Source of the DNA: JBBDUG01 sp040904025
GTDB taxonomy: Bacteria > Patescibacteriota > Minisyncoccia > Phycocordibacterales > SW-6-46-9
Assembly: GCA_040904025.1 (NCBI GenBank)
Contig: JBBDUG010000039.1
Span: forward strand, 22,829 to 86,828
Length of the DNA stretch: 64,000 bases
Direction of reading: 5' to 3'
Position numbers and translations under genes: made by a program. Below the pieces are notes generated by a model, which ran no database searches, was not told the DNA's origin, and worked only from the letters and a program-made list of their open reading frames with translations. The first letter of the stretch is position 1. Each line of letters begins with the position of its first letter. Below, piece after piece: positions 23,254-31,790 of the stretch.

Positions 23254-25008
23254 ATGAGGCGACATCTGCGTCACATTTTGCCCCTTTTTATCGGTGTACT
23301 CATTCTAAGTATTACCCCCTTTAATGTTGCACATGCAATCTCTCTTTTTGACCTAAGTTTTCCAAACTTTGGAGCGATGATGGGGGAGATGATACTGCGC
23401 CTCTTTGGATGGCTTGTATGGCTCGGAGGAGTTCTCCTTGATACCGCAATTCAATACACAGTCGTTGATATGGCACAGTTCGTCAACGACATCACTGCTA
23501 TTGATCTTAGTTGGAGGGTCTTTAGAGACTTTGCAAATATCATCTTTATCTTCCTTCTCCTCTATGCCGCAATCGCCACAATTCTACGTCTCTCTAATTT
23601 TCAAACAAAGCAGGTAGTGACTCGGCTCGTTATCGTCGCTCTACTTGTGAACTTTAGTCTCTTTTTCACAAAGGCAATCGTTGATGTTTCAAATATAACC
23701 GCACTTCAGTTCTATCAAGCAATACAGATAGAAGACCCCCGGGACGACTCGAGAGATCTTGCTCTCTCAGAGGTCTTTATGGAGTCCCTGCGCCTTACAA
23801 CCATATATGATGTAAACACAGGAAGTGTGAATGCACAGGGATCCTCTGACGTCCTTGAGCCAAACAACATGACCGCGATAACGATAATTGGCTCTATATT
23901 CTTCCTTGTTGCTGCCTTTGTATTCTTCGCCGGCGCCATACTCTTTATAATTCGCTTTGCACTGCTTGTGCTCCTGATGGTTATCGCCCCCTTTGCCTTT
24001 GTTGCCTGGATACTTCCAAGCACCCAGGAGTGGTTTAAAAAGTGGTGGGAGACTCTCTTGAAGCAGGCACTCTTTGCCCCTATATACCTTGGTATCACCT
24101 ATCTTGTTGTGCGAATCGTGACTAATCCCGGATTCAAGCAAACTCTCTTTGAAGGAGGGGGTTCTCTTGCAGGAGATCTGTCTGGTGCCACCGTTGGTGC
24201 CACTACTGTTGTTCTTGCGTTTGGGCTTGTTATCACACTCCTCATTGCAACCCTTGTTATCGCACAGAGTATGAGCCTTGCCGGCTCAAAAACAGTTATG
24301 CAGTGGGGAAAATCTGCACAGCGGTGGGGGCGTGAAAAAGTTAGTCGTGCCCCCGGTACAGTTGCCCGAAACACTCTCGGACGAGCAGCGAGTAAGGTCT
24401 CGGATAGCGAAAGGTTTAAAGATGCCGCTGCAAGTAACTGGGTTGCACGTACTGCCTTTAAGAGTGTAAAAGGAGTCGCCGGGTCGAGTTTTGACCCTCG
24501 AAAAGGAGTTGGTAAGGGGGGATATGAGGCTAAGCTTGGAGAACAGGTAAAATCACGACAGAAATTTGCAGAATCTCTTGGATATAACAAGAAGAAAGTC
24601 GAACCTATTGAAAGAGAAAAAGAGGCGCAAGAAGGCGTTGTTGGAAGGTATAATGAGAGGATTGAGGATCTGAAGGATCAAGTGCAAGATGCGAAGGATA
24701 TTGGTGATTCCTCTGCTCAGTCTCAATATGAAAGAGAGCTTCGCGGAGCACAGAGGGGATTACGGAGGGCAAAGAAAAAGCTTGAAGATCGAAAGGCTGC
24801 TGTTAAAGAGGTGAAAACAGCACGTCAAAGTGTATTGGCAGATAAATATGCATCTGGCCACACACCTGATACTTTATTCTTTAAAGTGCCCCGCAAAAAT
24901 AAAGAGGCAGCAGAGGCGATTCGAAAGAGTATAAAGAAGGATAAAGATACCAACGAGGAGCTCAAAGACTTTATTGAAGAGAAATTTAAAGAATCTAAAG
25001 AAGAATAA
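23254..25008 (+). CDS. VirB6/TrbL-like polytopic membrane protein
   Basis: About 584 aa from ATG 23254 (MRRHLRHILP). Six to eight hydrophobic segments over about residues 7-370, with the long central periplasmic part and the paired inner-membrane helices (LLVLLMVIAPFAFVAWILP followed by WFKKWWETLLKQALFAPIY) that typify VirB6/TrbL proteins of type IV secretion. The last 230 residues are highly charged, cytosolic and coiled-coil. It is followed by a soluble helper, PrgI and VirB4-like genes, which supports a role as the inner-membrane channel. The longer ORF start at 23209 is less likely because the added residues precede the natural basic-hydrophobic start. Confidence 0.82.
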   Translation: MRRHLRHILPLFIGVLILSITPFNVAHAISLFDLSFPNFGAMMGEMILRLFGWLVWLGGVLLDTAIQYTVVDMAQFVNDITAIDLSWRVFRDFANIIFIFLLLYAAIATILRLSNFQTKQVVTRLVIVALLVNFSLFFTKAIVDVSNITALQFYQAIQIEDPRDDSRDLALSEVFMESLRLTTIYDVNTGSVNAQGSSDVLEPNNMTAITIIGSIFFLVAAFVFFAGAILFIIRFALLVLLMVIAPFAFVAWILPSTQEWFKKWWETLLKQALFAPIYLGITYLVVRIVTNPGFKQTLFEGGGSLAGDLSGATVGATTVVLAFGLVITLLIATLVIAQSMSLAGSKTVMQWGKSAQRWGREKVSRAPGTVARNTLGRAASKVSDSERFKDAAASNWVARTAFKSVKGVAGSSFDPRKGVGKGGYEAKLGEQVKSRQKFAESLGYNKKKVEPIEREKEAQEGVVGRYNERIEDLKDQVQDAKDIGDSSAQSQYERELRGAQRGLRRAKKKLEDRKAAVKEVKTARQSVLADKYASGHTPDTLFFKVPRKNKEAAEAIRKSIKKDKDTNEELKDFIEEKFKESKEE

Positions 25009-25016
25009 ACATAGAT

Positions 25017-25490
25017 ATGACTGATATTCAACAAACAATCGCTGAGCAAATCGACACTATGCCCCCTCAATTAAAGCGGGCCGTAGATCATGTAGATATC
25101 GATGCTCAATTTCGCACGTTAACTCAAAAATTTGGGTTCCATGCAGATATGATGAATCGTTTGTACATCCTTGTCTGGACGATTCTCCTCGGTATGGATG
25201 ATACAGAGGAGTTTGGGAAAAGGATCCAGGAGGATTTAAACCTTGGCAACAACATCGCCCGCGATGTTGCAAAATCTGTTGAGGAACTTATATTCCAACC
25301 AATTCGCGACTATATGAAAGAGCANNNNNNNNNNNNNNNNNNNNNNNNNNNNNNNNNNNNNNNNNNNNNNNNNNNNNNNNNNNNNNNNNNNNNNNNNNNN
25401 NNNNNNNNNNNNNNNNNNNNNNNNGGTGGAGATAAAGATGAATACGGGGCACACGATCCATATCGCGAGCCCCTCGATGATGAAGAGTAA
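25017..25490 (+). CDS. Hypothetical protein, interrupted by a sequence gap
   Basis: The N-terminal 102 codons are real sequence: a soluble helical domain with a tryptophan-rich segment (RLYILVWTILLGMDD). After the N run the same frame ends in an acidic tail (GGDKDEYGAHDPYREP). Because the N run has a nominal length of 100, the true protein length is unknown. It lies 8 bp after the VirB6-like gene and 3 bp before prgI, so it belongs to the same operon. No family is recognised. Confidence 0.65.
   Translation: MTDIQQTIAEQIDTMPPQLKRAVDHVDIDAQFRTLTQKFGFHADMMNRLYILVWTILLGMDDTEEFGKRIQEDLNLGNNIARDVAKSVEELIFQPIRDYMKEXXXXXXXXXXXXXXXXXXXXXXXXXXXXXXXXXXGGDKDEYGAHDPYREPLDDEE
25325..25424. other. Assembly gap (100 N)
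   Basis: Exactly 100 undetermined bases inside the hypothetical gene at 25017. The flanks show no obvious overlap, so real sequence may be missing. Confidence 1.
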
Positions 25491-25493
25491 TAT

Positions 25494-25946
25494 ATGCGAT
25501 TCTATGTACCACAATTCATTGATGTAGAGGACAAAATATTCGGGCCTCTTTCATTCAAACAATTCGCTTACCTCGTCGGTGGAGCGGGAGCTGCATATCT
25601 TTTTTATGCACTCTTCCCCATATATATTGCAATCGTACCCATGCTTGCAGTTATTGGACTTGCAATTGCACTTGCCTTCTATCAGGTGAATAACAAGCCC
25701 TTTATTCACATCCTGCAATCAGCACTTAGATACTTCACTGGAAAAAAGCTCTATGTGTGGAAAAAAGAATACAAAGCACCAACCCCACAGGAGCCAGCTG
25801 AGGAGATAAAAAAGGAGGCGCAGGGATATATTCCACGGCTTTCTGATTCAAAGCTTAAAGAGATTTCGTGGTCATTGGGGGTAAAAGACAGCATATACGG
25901 AAGTGAACGGGGACAACACCATCCACAAAATAGGGAAGTAGAGTAA
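25494..25946 (+). CDS. prgI: PrgI-family (VirB3-like) membrane protein
   Basis: 150 aa. Begins with the PrgI pattern: FYVPQFIDVEDKIFGPLSFKQ, then two tight membrane segments (about 28-45 and 48-64) and a conserved HILQSALRYF / KKLYVWKK junction. PrgI proteins replace VirB3 in Gram-positive and CPR type IV secretion systems and dock the VirB4 ATPase. The C-terminal 60 residues are charged. Its position directly before the VirB4-like genes is the usual one. Confidence 0.88.
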   Translation: MRFYVPQFIDVEDKIFGPLSFKQFAYLVGGAGAAYLFYALFPIYIAIVPMLAVIGLAIALAFYQVNNKPFIHILQSALRYFTGKKLYVWKKEYKAPTPQEPAEEIKKEAQGYIPRLSDSKLKEISWSLGVKDSIYGSERGQHHPQNREVE

Positions 25947-25965
25947 CCTTGTTATAATAAACCAT

Positions 25966-26622
25966 ATGGTAGACGCAACGAACGCGCAGGCAGCACAAAA
26001 CTTTGTACCAATAAAAGAAATACGAAATGGGGTTGTTGTCCTCAAGAATGGATCGCTTCGATCTGTACTTATGGCATCGTCTTTAAACTTTGCTTTGAAG
26101 TCTCAAGATGAACAGACATCAATTATCCTTCAATTCCAAAACTTCCTCAATTCACTGGATTTCTCCGTCCAATTCTATGTTCAGTCCCGAGAGTTGGATA
26201 TTCGACCATACGTTGCACTACTTGAAGAACAGTATAAAGAACAGGTGAATGATCTTCTTAAGATTCAAACACGAGAATATATTGAGTTTGTGAAAACTTT
26301 CACAAAAGAAGCTGATATTATGTCTAAAAACTTCTTTATCGTCGTGCCATATACACCGCCAGTGTTTGAATCGGGGAAGGGGATCACAAGCATCCTACCT
26401 GGAAAGAAAAAGAAGGTGGATAAAAAAGTTCAGGAGGCATCGTTTGAAGAATACCGTACACAGCTTGAACAGCGAATGAGTGTGGTTGAACAAGGACTTG
26501 TTCGCACTGGTGTACGTGTTGTCCAATTGGGAACAGAAGAACTCATAGAGCTCTTCTACAAGATATTTAACCCAGGTGATTCGGAAAAGCCGGTTCAACT
26601 GGAGGCTCGTAAGCAACAATAA
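25966..26622 (+). CDS. TraC-like N-terminal part of a split VirB4
   Basis: 218 aa soluble alpha/beta protein matching the non-ATPase N-terminal region of VirB4/TraC proteins (FVPIKEIRNGVVVLKNGSLRSVLMASS, then a long helical linker and VRVVQLGTEELIELFYKIFNP, the typical TraC element). The ATPase part is encoded separately 2 bp downstream. TATAAT (25953-25958) ends 7 nt before the ATG, so an internal promoter may drive it and virB4 separately from the upstream genes. The two proteins probably form one functional VirB4 unit. Confidence 0.82.
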   Translation: MVDATNAQAAQNFVPIKEIRNGVVVLKNGSLRSVLMASSLNFALKSQDEQTSIILQFQNFLNSLDFSVQFYVQSRELDIRPYVALLEEQYKEQVNDLLKIQTREYIEFVKTFTKEADIMSKNFFIVVPYTPPVFESGKGITSILPGKKKKVDKKVQEASFEEYRTQLEQRMSVVEQGLVRTGVRVVQLGTEELIELFYKIFNPGDSEKPVQLEARKQQ

Positions 26623-26623
26623 T

Positions 26624-28447
26624 ATGGGATTATTTGACTTCTTTAAAAAAGACAAAGATACAGACCTCGACATCGCCCCTGTCCTTCCGCAGCAAATATA
26701 CGAGGCAGGAGTATTGGAAATGCAGGACATAATTGCACCCTCCGCTCTAAAAGTGGAGCCGCGAGAGATAAATGTGGGGGAGAAACTCGCACGCACCTTC
26801 TTTGTTATCTCATACCCACAGGTCCTCACCGATAGTTGGTTTGCTCCTGTGGTTAATTTAGATCGAATCTTTGATGTCTCTCTCTTCGTCCACCCAATTA
26901 ATACTGAAGATATTCTTCGTAAATTCACAAAGAAAGTGGCCGAAGTAGAGAGTCAGATAAATTTACGAGCAGAAAAAGGGCTTGTACGTGATCCAAAACT
27001 CGATGCGGCATATCAAAACCTCGAACAACTCCGAGACAACCTCCAGCAGGCAAAAGAGCGCCTTTTTGATGTCGGGCTCTACATAACAATATATGGAAAT
27101 ACCACTGAGGAATTAGATAAAGTAGAGTCTGAGATAAAATCAATACTTGAATCAAAACTTATATATCTCAAACCCGCACTATTCCAACAAGAGCAGGGGT
27201 TTAAAAGTGTTCTCCCGATCTCAAGTGACCTTCTATCGGTTCACTCAAAACTTAACTCTTCTCCACTTTCATCTTTGTTCCCATTTGTATCTTTTGATCT
27301 CACCTCCGATAAGGGAATTCTTTATGGAATCAACCGTCATAACTCAGGCCTCATCCTCTTTGACCGATTTGAGATGGAGAACTACAACTCAGTTATGCTT
27401 GCAACCTCCGGTGCTGGAAAATCATATGCCGCCAAATTAGAGATTCTTCGCTCTTTGATGTTCGATACCGATGTTATTGTTATCGACCCAGAGCGTGAAT
27501 ATGAATACCTTGCTGAAGCCGCTGGTGGGCGTCACTTCAACATCTCCCTTACCTCCGAATACCATATAAATCCATTCGACCTCCCAGCGCCACGGGAAGA
27601 TGAATCTCCCGCTGATGTACTCCGCTCACATATTGTTGGATTGGTCGGTCTTTTCCGCATTATGTTTGATGGACTCACCCCAGAGGAGGATGCGATGATT
27701 GACCGCGCCATTACCGAAACATATGCACTTAAAGACATTACCCCTGATTCTGATTTTTCAGATGCCTCACCGCCACTCCTCTCTGACTTTGAGCTTGTCC
27801 TCTCAGGTATTGAGGGGGCTGAGAGTCTCGTACAACAACTCTCAAAGTACACAAAAGGAACCTGGGCAGGATTCATCAATCAGCCAACGAATATTGATAT
27901 AAATAAGAAGTTTGTGGTCTTTTCTGTGCGTGACATGGAGGACGAGCTCAAACCGGTCGCTATGCATATCATCACCCACTATATCTGGAATGCAGTGCGT
28001 AAAGAATTGAAGAAACGTATCCTTGTGATTGATGAGGCGTGGTGGATGATGAAGCAAGAAGACACCGCGTCATTCCTCTATGGCCTCTCAAAGAGGGGGC
28101 GAAAGTACTATCTTGGCCTCACGACAATCACACAGGACGTTGATGACTTTATGAAGTCTCCCTACGGTGAGTCGATTATAAACAACTCATCGATCCAGGT
28201 ACTTCTTAAACAATCCCCATCAACAATTGATGTTATACAAGAGACATTTAACCTTACCGAGGAAGAAAAATATCTCCTTCTTGAATCAGATGTCGGTGAG
28301 GGTATCTTCTTTGCTGGTCTTAAGCATGTTGCGATAAAGATAATTGCCTCATATACAGAAGATCAAATAATTACTTCTGACCCATCTGAACTCCTCTCGA
28401 TACAAAAAGCTCGTGATGAGTTGAATACAAGTGGTAATAATTCATAA
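26624..28447 (+). CDS. virB4: VirB4-like type IV secretion ATPase
   Basis: 607 aa from ATG 26624 (MGLFDFFKKDKD); an earlier in-frame start overlaps the previous gene and is unlikely. Walker A TSGAGKSYAAK lies near residues 262-272, Walker B ILVIDEAWWMM near 464-474, and the RecA-like C-terminal lobe carries the STLTTITQDV-type block (LGLTTITQDVDDF). VirB4 powers pilus assembly and substrate transfer. The N-terminal region again shows a TraC-like YPQVLTDSWFAPVVNLD segment. No VirD4 coupling protein or relaxase gene is present nearby. Confidence 0.93.
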   Translation: MGLFDFFKKDKDTDLDIAPVLPQQIYEAGVLEMQDIIAPSALKVEPREINVGEKLARTFFVISYPQVLTDSWFAPVVNLDRIFDVSLFVHPINTEDILRKFTKKVAEVESQINLRAEKGLVRDPKLDAAYQNLEQLRDNLQQAKERLFDVGLYITIYGNTTEELDKVESEIKSILESKLIYLKPALFQQEQGFKSVLPISSDLLSVHSKLNSSPLSSLFPFVSFDLTSDKGILYGINRHNSGLILFDRFEMENYNSVMLATSGAGKSYAAKLEILRSLMFDTDVIVIDPEREYEYLAEAAGGRHFNISLTSEYHINPFDLPAPREDESPADVLRSHIVGLVGLFRIMFDGLTPEEDAMIDRAITETYALKDITPDSDFSDASPPLLSDFELVLSGIEGAESLVQQLSKYTKGTWAGFINQPTNIDINKKFVVFSVRDMEDELKPVAMHIITHYIWNAVRKELKKRILVIDEAWWMMKQEDTASFLYGLSKRGRKYYLGLTTITQDVDDFMKSPYGESIINNSSIQVLLKQSPSTIDVIQETFNLTEEEKYLLLESDVGEGIFFAGLKHVAIKIIASYTEDQIITSDPSELLSIQKARDELNTSGNNS

Positions 28448-28449
28448 AT

Positions 28450-28878
28450 ATGAAAGAGCAGCGTATCTCAGATACAAGTAAGCGGCTGATGATAGGAACA
28501 GCTCTGTTCTTTGATGTCTTGCAATCGTTCATTGGTCTCTTCCATTTTATTCCCATTGCAGGGAATTTTCTTGCGGCCATCCTTGCCTATTCAATCAGCA
28601 TCTTTGCATTCCTCACACTCTTTGTCTGGTTTACCATGAAAGGAGTTAGTTTCTTCCGAGGAAGAAAAGCTGGGCGTAGAGCACTGATGTGGATGTCTGA
28701 ATATATACTAATACTCAATTCATTACCCATCCCTGGTTGGACTCTTTATACATGGTATACAATCAAGCTTGCACAGGAAGAAGATAAAGAGAAGATGGAG
28801 AAAAAAGAAGGGGGCAATCTTCGTCTTGTGAAAGGTGTGGGAGATACCTCAGGAGGAAAATATAGAAAAGCCGCTTAG
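28450..28878 (+). CDS. Small membrane protein of the secretion-like operon
   Basis: 142 aa with about three membrane segments (near 15-35, 40-65 and 80-105) and a charged cytosolic C-terminus (QEEDKEKMEKKEGG, then a basic GGKYRKAA end). It starts 2 bp after virB4, so the two are translationally linked. No named family is recognised; it may be a lineage-specific channel accessory. Confidence 0.7.
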   Translation: MKEQRISDTSKRLMIGTALFFDVLQSFIGLFHFIPIAGNFLAAILAYSISIFAFLTLFVWFTMKGVSFFRGRKAGRRALMWMSEYILILNSLPIPGWTLYTWYTIKLAQEEDKEKMEKKEGGNLRLVKGVGDTSGGKYRKAA

Positions 28879-28949
28879 AACTGTCCACACTCTTTTTCTC
28901 TTCCTTCCACATCAATGCAGTTAAAAATGATACAATTTGGCTATACCGT

Positions 28950-29915
28950 ATGCCTAAAGTATACATACAACTCACTATCGCTGCTCTGATTTTCGCCACA
29001 ACGGCCGTATTTACACAGGCACAGACTGCACTCCCATCCATTACAGCAAACCCTGCATTACCTGGCGCATATGAGTCGGTAACGCTTAGGCTCACACCTG
29101 AAAATGTATTACAAGGAACACGTATCACCTGGTCAAGTGGAAATACAGTACTCAGGGAGGGTGTGGGGGTCACATCGATATCTGTTAATGCTGGCGCTCT
29201 TGGTACAAAAAAACAGATTACCGCCCGATTTACCGACACCACCGGTGATCAAGCGGTGGTCCGCGAAGCAAACATCACTCTCACACCAGCTGACGTTGAC
29301 CTTATTTGGGAAGCAGAGAGCTATGTCCCACCATTCTATAATGGAAAAGCACTTGTCCCTCAGGAAGGAGCAGTGAAAGTCGTTGCAATACCACATGTAG
29401 CCGGTGAGAGTTCAGATAATTTGATATACAACTGGTCATACAATGGGCGTAATTATGCCGACCGTTCGGGGCGGGGGGTAACAACATTTCGTCTTCCAAC
29501 GCTTCCACGGCGAGCAACAGTAGAGGTTGAGGTATCTCGTGCAAACGGAACAGTTATCGCACAAGAGGTCACTCAAATACAACCACAGGATTCTCTTGTA
29601 CGGGTATATCGCGATCACCCACTTTTGGGAGTGGTTGAGTCTTTTGCATTAGACTCTAACGTCTCATTCCGCTCACAAGAAGAGACTTTTGTAGCCTATC
29701 CGTTTTATTTCTCAGCTCTTTCTCCTCAAGAAGAAGCTCTTGAATATATGTGGCAAGTGAATGGACGTGCGATAACAGGGGAGGATAATGTATTAACAGT
29801 ACGTAGAGAGCGTGAACGAGTAAGGGCTACATTTTCACTTTCACTTTCACATAGATTTAGTACATTCCAGCGAGCGCTTGCTGACTTTGTGGTAACACTC
29901 CGAGAAGATGAGTAA
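28950..29915 (+). CDS. Exported beta-rich protein of the secretion-like operon
   Basis: 321 aa. Signal peptide (YIQLTIAALIFATTAVFTQAQ, cleavage near residue 25). The rest is predicted beta-rich with two or three Ig-like modules (recurring Trp-x-x-Asn/Ser-Gly patterns such as ITWSSGNTVL, YNWSYNGRNY and YMWQVNGRAI spaced by about 100 residues). This suggests an extracellular stalk or adhesin-like component. It overlaps the following pilin-like gene by 8 bp. A TACAAT box lies upstream at about 28930, within a 71-bp gap. Confidence 0.75.
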   Translation: MPKVYIQLTIAALIFATTAVFTQAQTALPSITANPALPGAYESVTLRLTPENVLQGTRITWSSGNTVLREGVGVTSISVNAGALGTKKQITARFTDTTGDQAVVREANITLTPADVDLIWEAESYVPPFYNGKALVPQEGAVKVVAIPHVAGESSDNLIYNWSYNGRNYADRSGRGVTTFRLPTLPRRATVEVEVSRANGTVIAQEVTQIQPQDSLVRVYRDHPLLGVVESFALDSNVSFRSQEETFVAYPFYFSALSPQEEALEYMWQVNGRAITGEDNVLTVRRERERVRATFSLSLSHRFSTFQRALADFVVTLREDE

Positions 29916-31785
29916 GATTTGTATGAAAATTAAATATTGGGCACTTATTGCACTCTCTCTGTTTTGGGTTGGATTCCCGCAAACCTCCTCTGCACAAACA
30001 GATGATACGTATGACCTTCTCACCCCGCTCCCGTTAGGGGAAGGAGGTGCGGTAGAAGATACGGTCACTACGAGCGGTTTTGGATTCTCTGAGTTTATAA
30101 ACGACATTATTGTCGTTGCTATTGCTCTGGCTGCTGGACTTGCCGTTGTGATGATTATCATCGGAGGGATTAAATATATGACAAGTGTTTCTGCTGATGG
30201 AAAGTCGAGTGGAAAAGAGTATGTCACCAACGCAGTTGGTGGTCTTCTTCTCGCCTTGGGCTCCTTCATTATCCTGAATACAATTAATCCCGAGTTGGTT
30301 CAGATACGGGGGGTGGAGCAGATTACTGTAAATGTCTCTGAACGCCCAGAGGAACCTGGGTGGTATTACGAGCGTTTTAATGGGACTTGGTCGGATACTT
30401 TTGGTACGGGGGTAGGGTCACAACAAGAATGTGAGGATGCTCGGCAAGATGAGGAGGAGAATAACGATATAGACGGAGTAAGTACGTATGGATGTATAGA
30501 GATAACAGGAAATGAGAACACCTTCTGTTACTTCTATGAGTCAACGGGAGAATATAGCAGTAACGATTGTTTTAATTCCTCTTCTCGATGTGATGCAGCA
30601 CAAAGGAATGAAAATGGGGAACTAAAAGATACTATAGTAGTACCTTGTGCAAGTTATGATGACCCAAATGATCCGAAAGTTTGTGTGGTATATAACCAAT
30701 TTGGAACAGGGCTTGATAGACGAAACTGTTTCCCAACGGCAAGCGCGTGTTCGGCGGCAGAGGAATATATCGTACAAGACCGAGATGGAGATAGGGGAGT
30801 TATTGTAGAGTCTTGTAGTGTCGGAGGAAGGGGTGGTGGGAATTCTTCAGCTCGTTTCTGTTATACAGAAATACAGGGGAGAGCAGGAGGATATGGTGGA
30901 GATGAGAATAATGTTTGTGAACCTGAATGGAATGATGATATAGATTTGTGTGAAGCGGTACTTAATACCGCTCGAGACTCCCGACCGAGTGATTACACTT
31001 TCAGAGAATGTTACCCTAACCCTAATTTTGTAAGTGATTCTGGAGATGGCGGTGATGCTCCTTTATATTCGCATTGTATATCGATAGAAGAAGGGGAAAA
31101 TGAGAGATTTCTGTGTGCACCAACTAGTGAGGATTGTAGAGGTGTAGCCGAAGATATTGGGGTCAGCGCTAATAATTGTTATCAGAGAAGTTATGAAGAG
31201 GGAGAATCGAATTTAATTCGCCTTGTAGAACCGTGTACGAATTGTGAGCCCCTTAGCAACACAATCTCTGCGAGTAATAGGAGAATGGTAAAGAGCTCAT
31301 TAAAAGCTAAGCTGGAAGGGACTTCTCAAAACCCTGGTTTTTTACCTCGATTAAGTAGTCTATTGGGTGGATACTCAGAGTTTGCAGTCACAGAAGCTTG
31401 GCCACCCACAAGCCTCCATCAAAGTCTATGTCATCGCGACGGTGATTGTATAGATCTTAACTACCGTGGAGATACAAGAGACATTATAGAGAAATCATTT
31501 GTTGATGGTGGAGCCACAATCACCGACGCTGCAAGTATACTAACAAGTACTATACGACTAGCGGCGCCTCATGGTCTCTGTCTTGTGTATGAATACGACC
31601 CTGATGCCTTAAACCCTGAAAGAAGGAGTTGGGATAAACACTTTACTGGAATTAGGAGCCAAATACGTAAGAATGGGGATGAAGATGTTGCTGCCAACAT
31701 AAAAGCAATCCCTGATGTAACTGCACCACACTTCTCTGTATATAATAGCGCTACCCATCCTAATTGCTCGCCACTTAACCAATAG
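29908..31785 (+). CDS. VirB2-like pilin fused to cysteine repeats and a possible M15 peptidase domain
   Basis: 625 aa in three parts. (1) Signal peptide (1-29) and a TrbC/VirB2-like hairpin of two membrane helices (about 65-88 and 103-125) joined by a short loop (GGIKYMTSVSADGKSSGKEY), typical of T4SS major subunits. (2) Residues 150-445: about five degenerate repeats of 45-55 residues with a C-x(10-17)-C-x(5-8)-C-x(10-25)-C pattern, suggesting disulfide-stapled modules. (3) Residues 455-625: TEAWPP, then HRDGDCID with the H-x2-G-x3-D spacing of M15 metallopeptidases (His509, Asp516) and a later His608 (PHFSV). The peptidase reading is tentative. Last but one gene of the operon. Confidence 0.72.
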   Translation: MSKICMKIKYWALIALSLFWVGFPQTSSAQTDDTYDLLTPLPLGEGGAVEDTVTTSGFGFSEFINDIIVVAIALAAGLAVVMIIIGGIKYMTSVSADGKSSGKEYVTNAVGGLLLALGSFIILNTINPELVQIRGVEQITVNVSERPEEPGWYYERFNGTWSDTFGTGVGSQQECEDARQDEEENNDIDGVSTYGCIEITGNENTFCYFYESTGEYSSNDCFNSSSRCDAAQRNENGELKDTIVVPCASYDDPNDPKVCVVYNQFGTGLDRRNCFPTASACSAAEEYIVQDRDGDRGVIVESCSVGGRGGGNSSARFCYTEIQGRAGGYGGDENNVCEPEWNDDIDLCEAVLNTARDSRPSDYTFRECYPNPNFVSDSGDGGDAPLYSHCISIEEGENERFLCAPTSEDCRGVAEDIGVSANNCYQRSYEEGESNLIRLVEPCTNCEPLSNTISASNRRMVKSSLKAKLEGTSQNPGFLPRLSSLLGGYSEFAVTEAWPPTSLHQSLCHRDGDCIDLNYRGDTRDIIEKSFVDGGATITDAASILTSTIRLAAPHGLCLVYEYDPDALNPERRSWDKHFTGIRSQIRKNGDEDVAANIKAIPDVTAPHFSVYNSATHPNCSPLNQ

Positions 31786-31790
31786 ATTAT

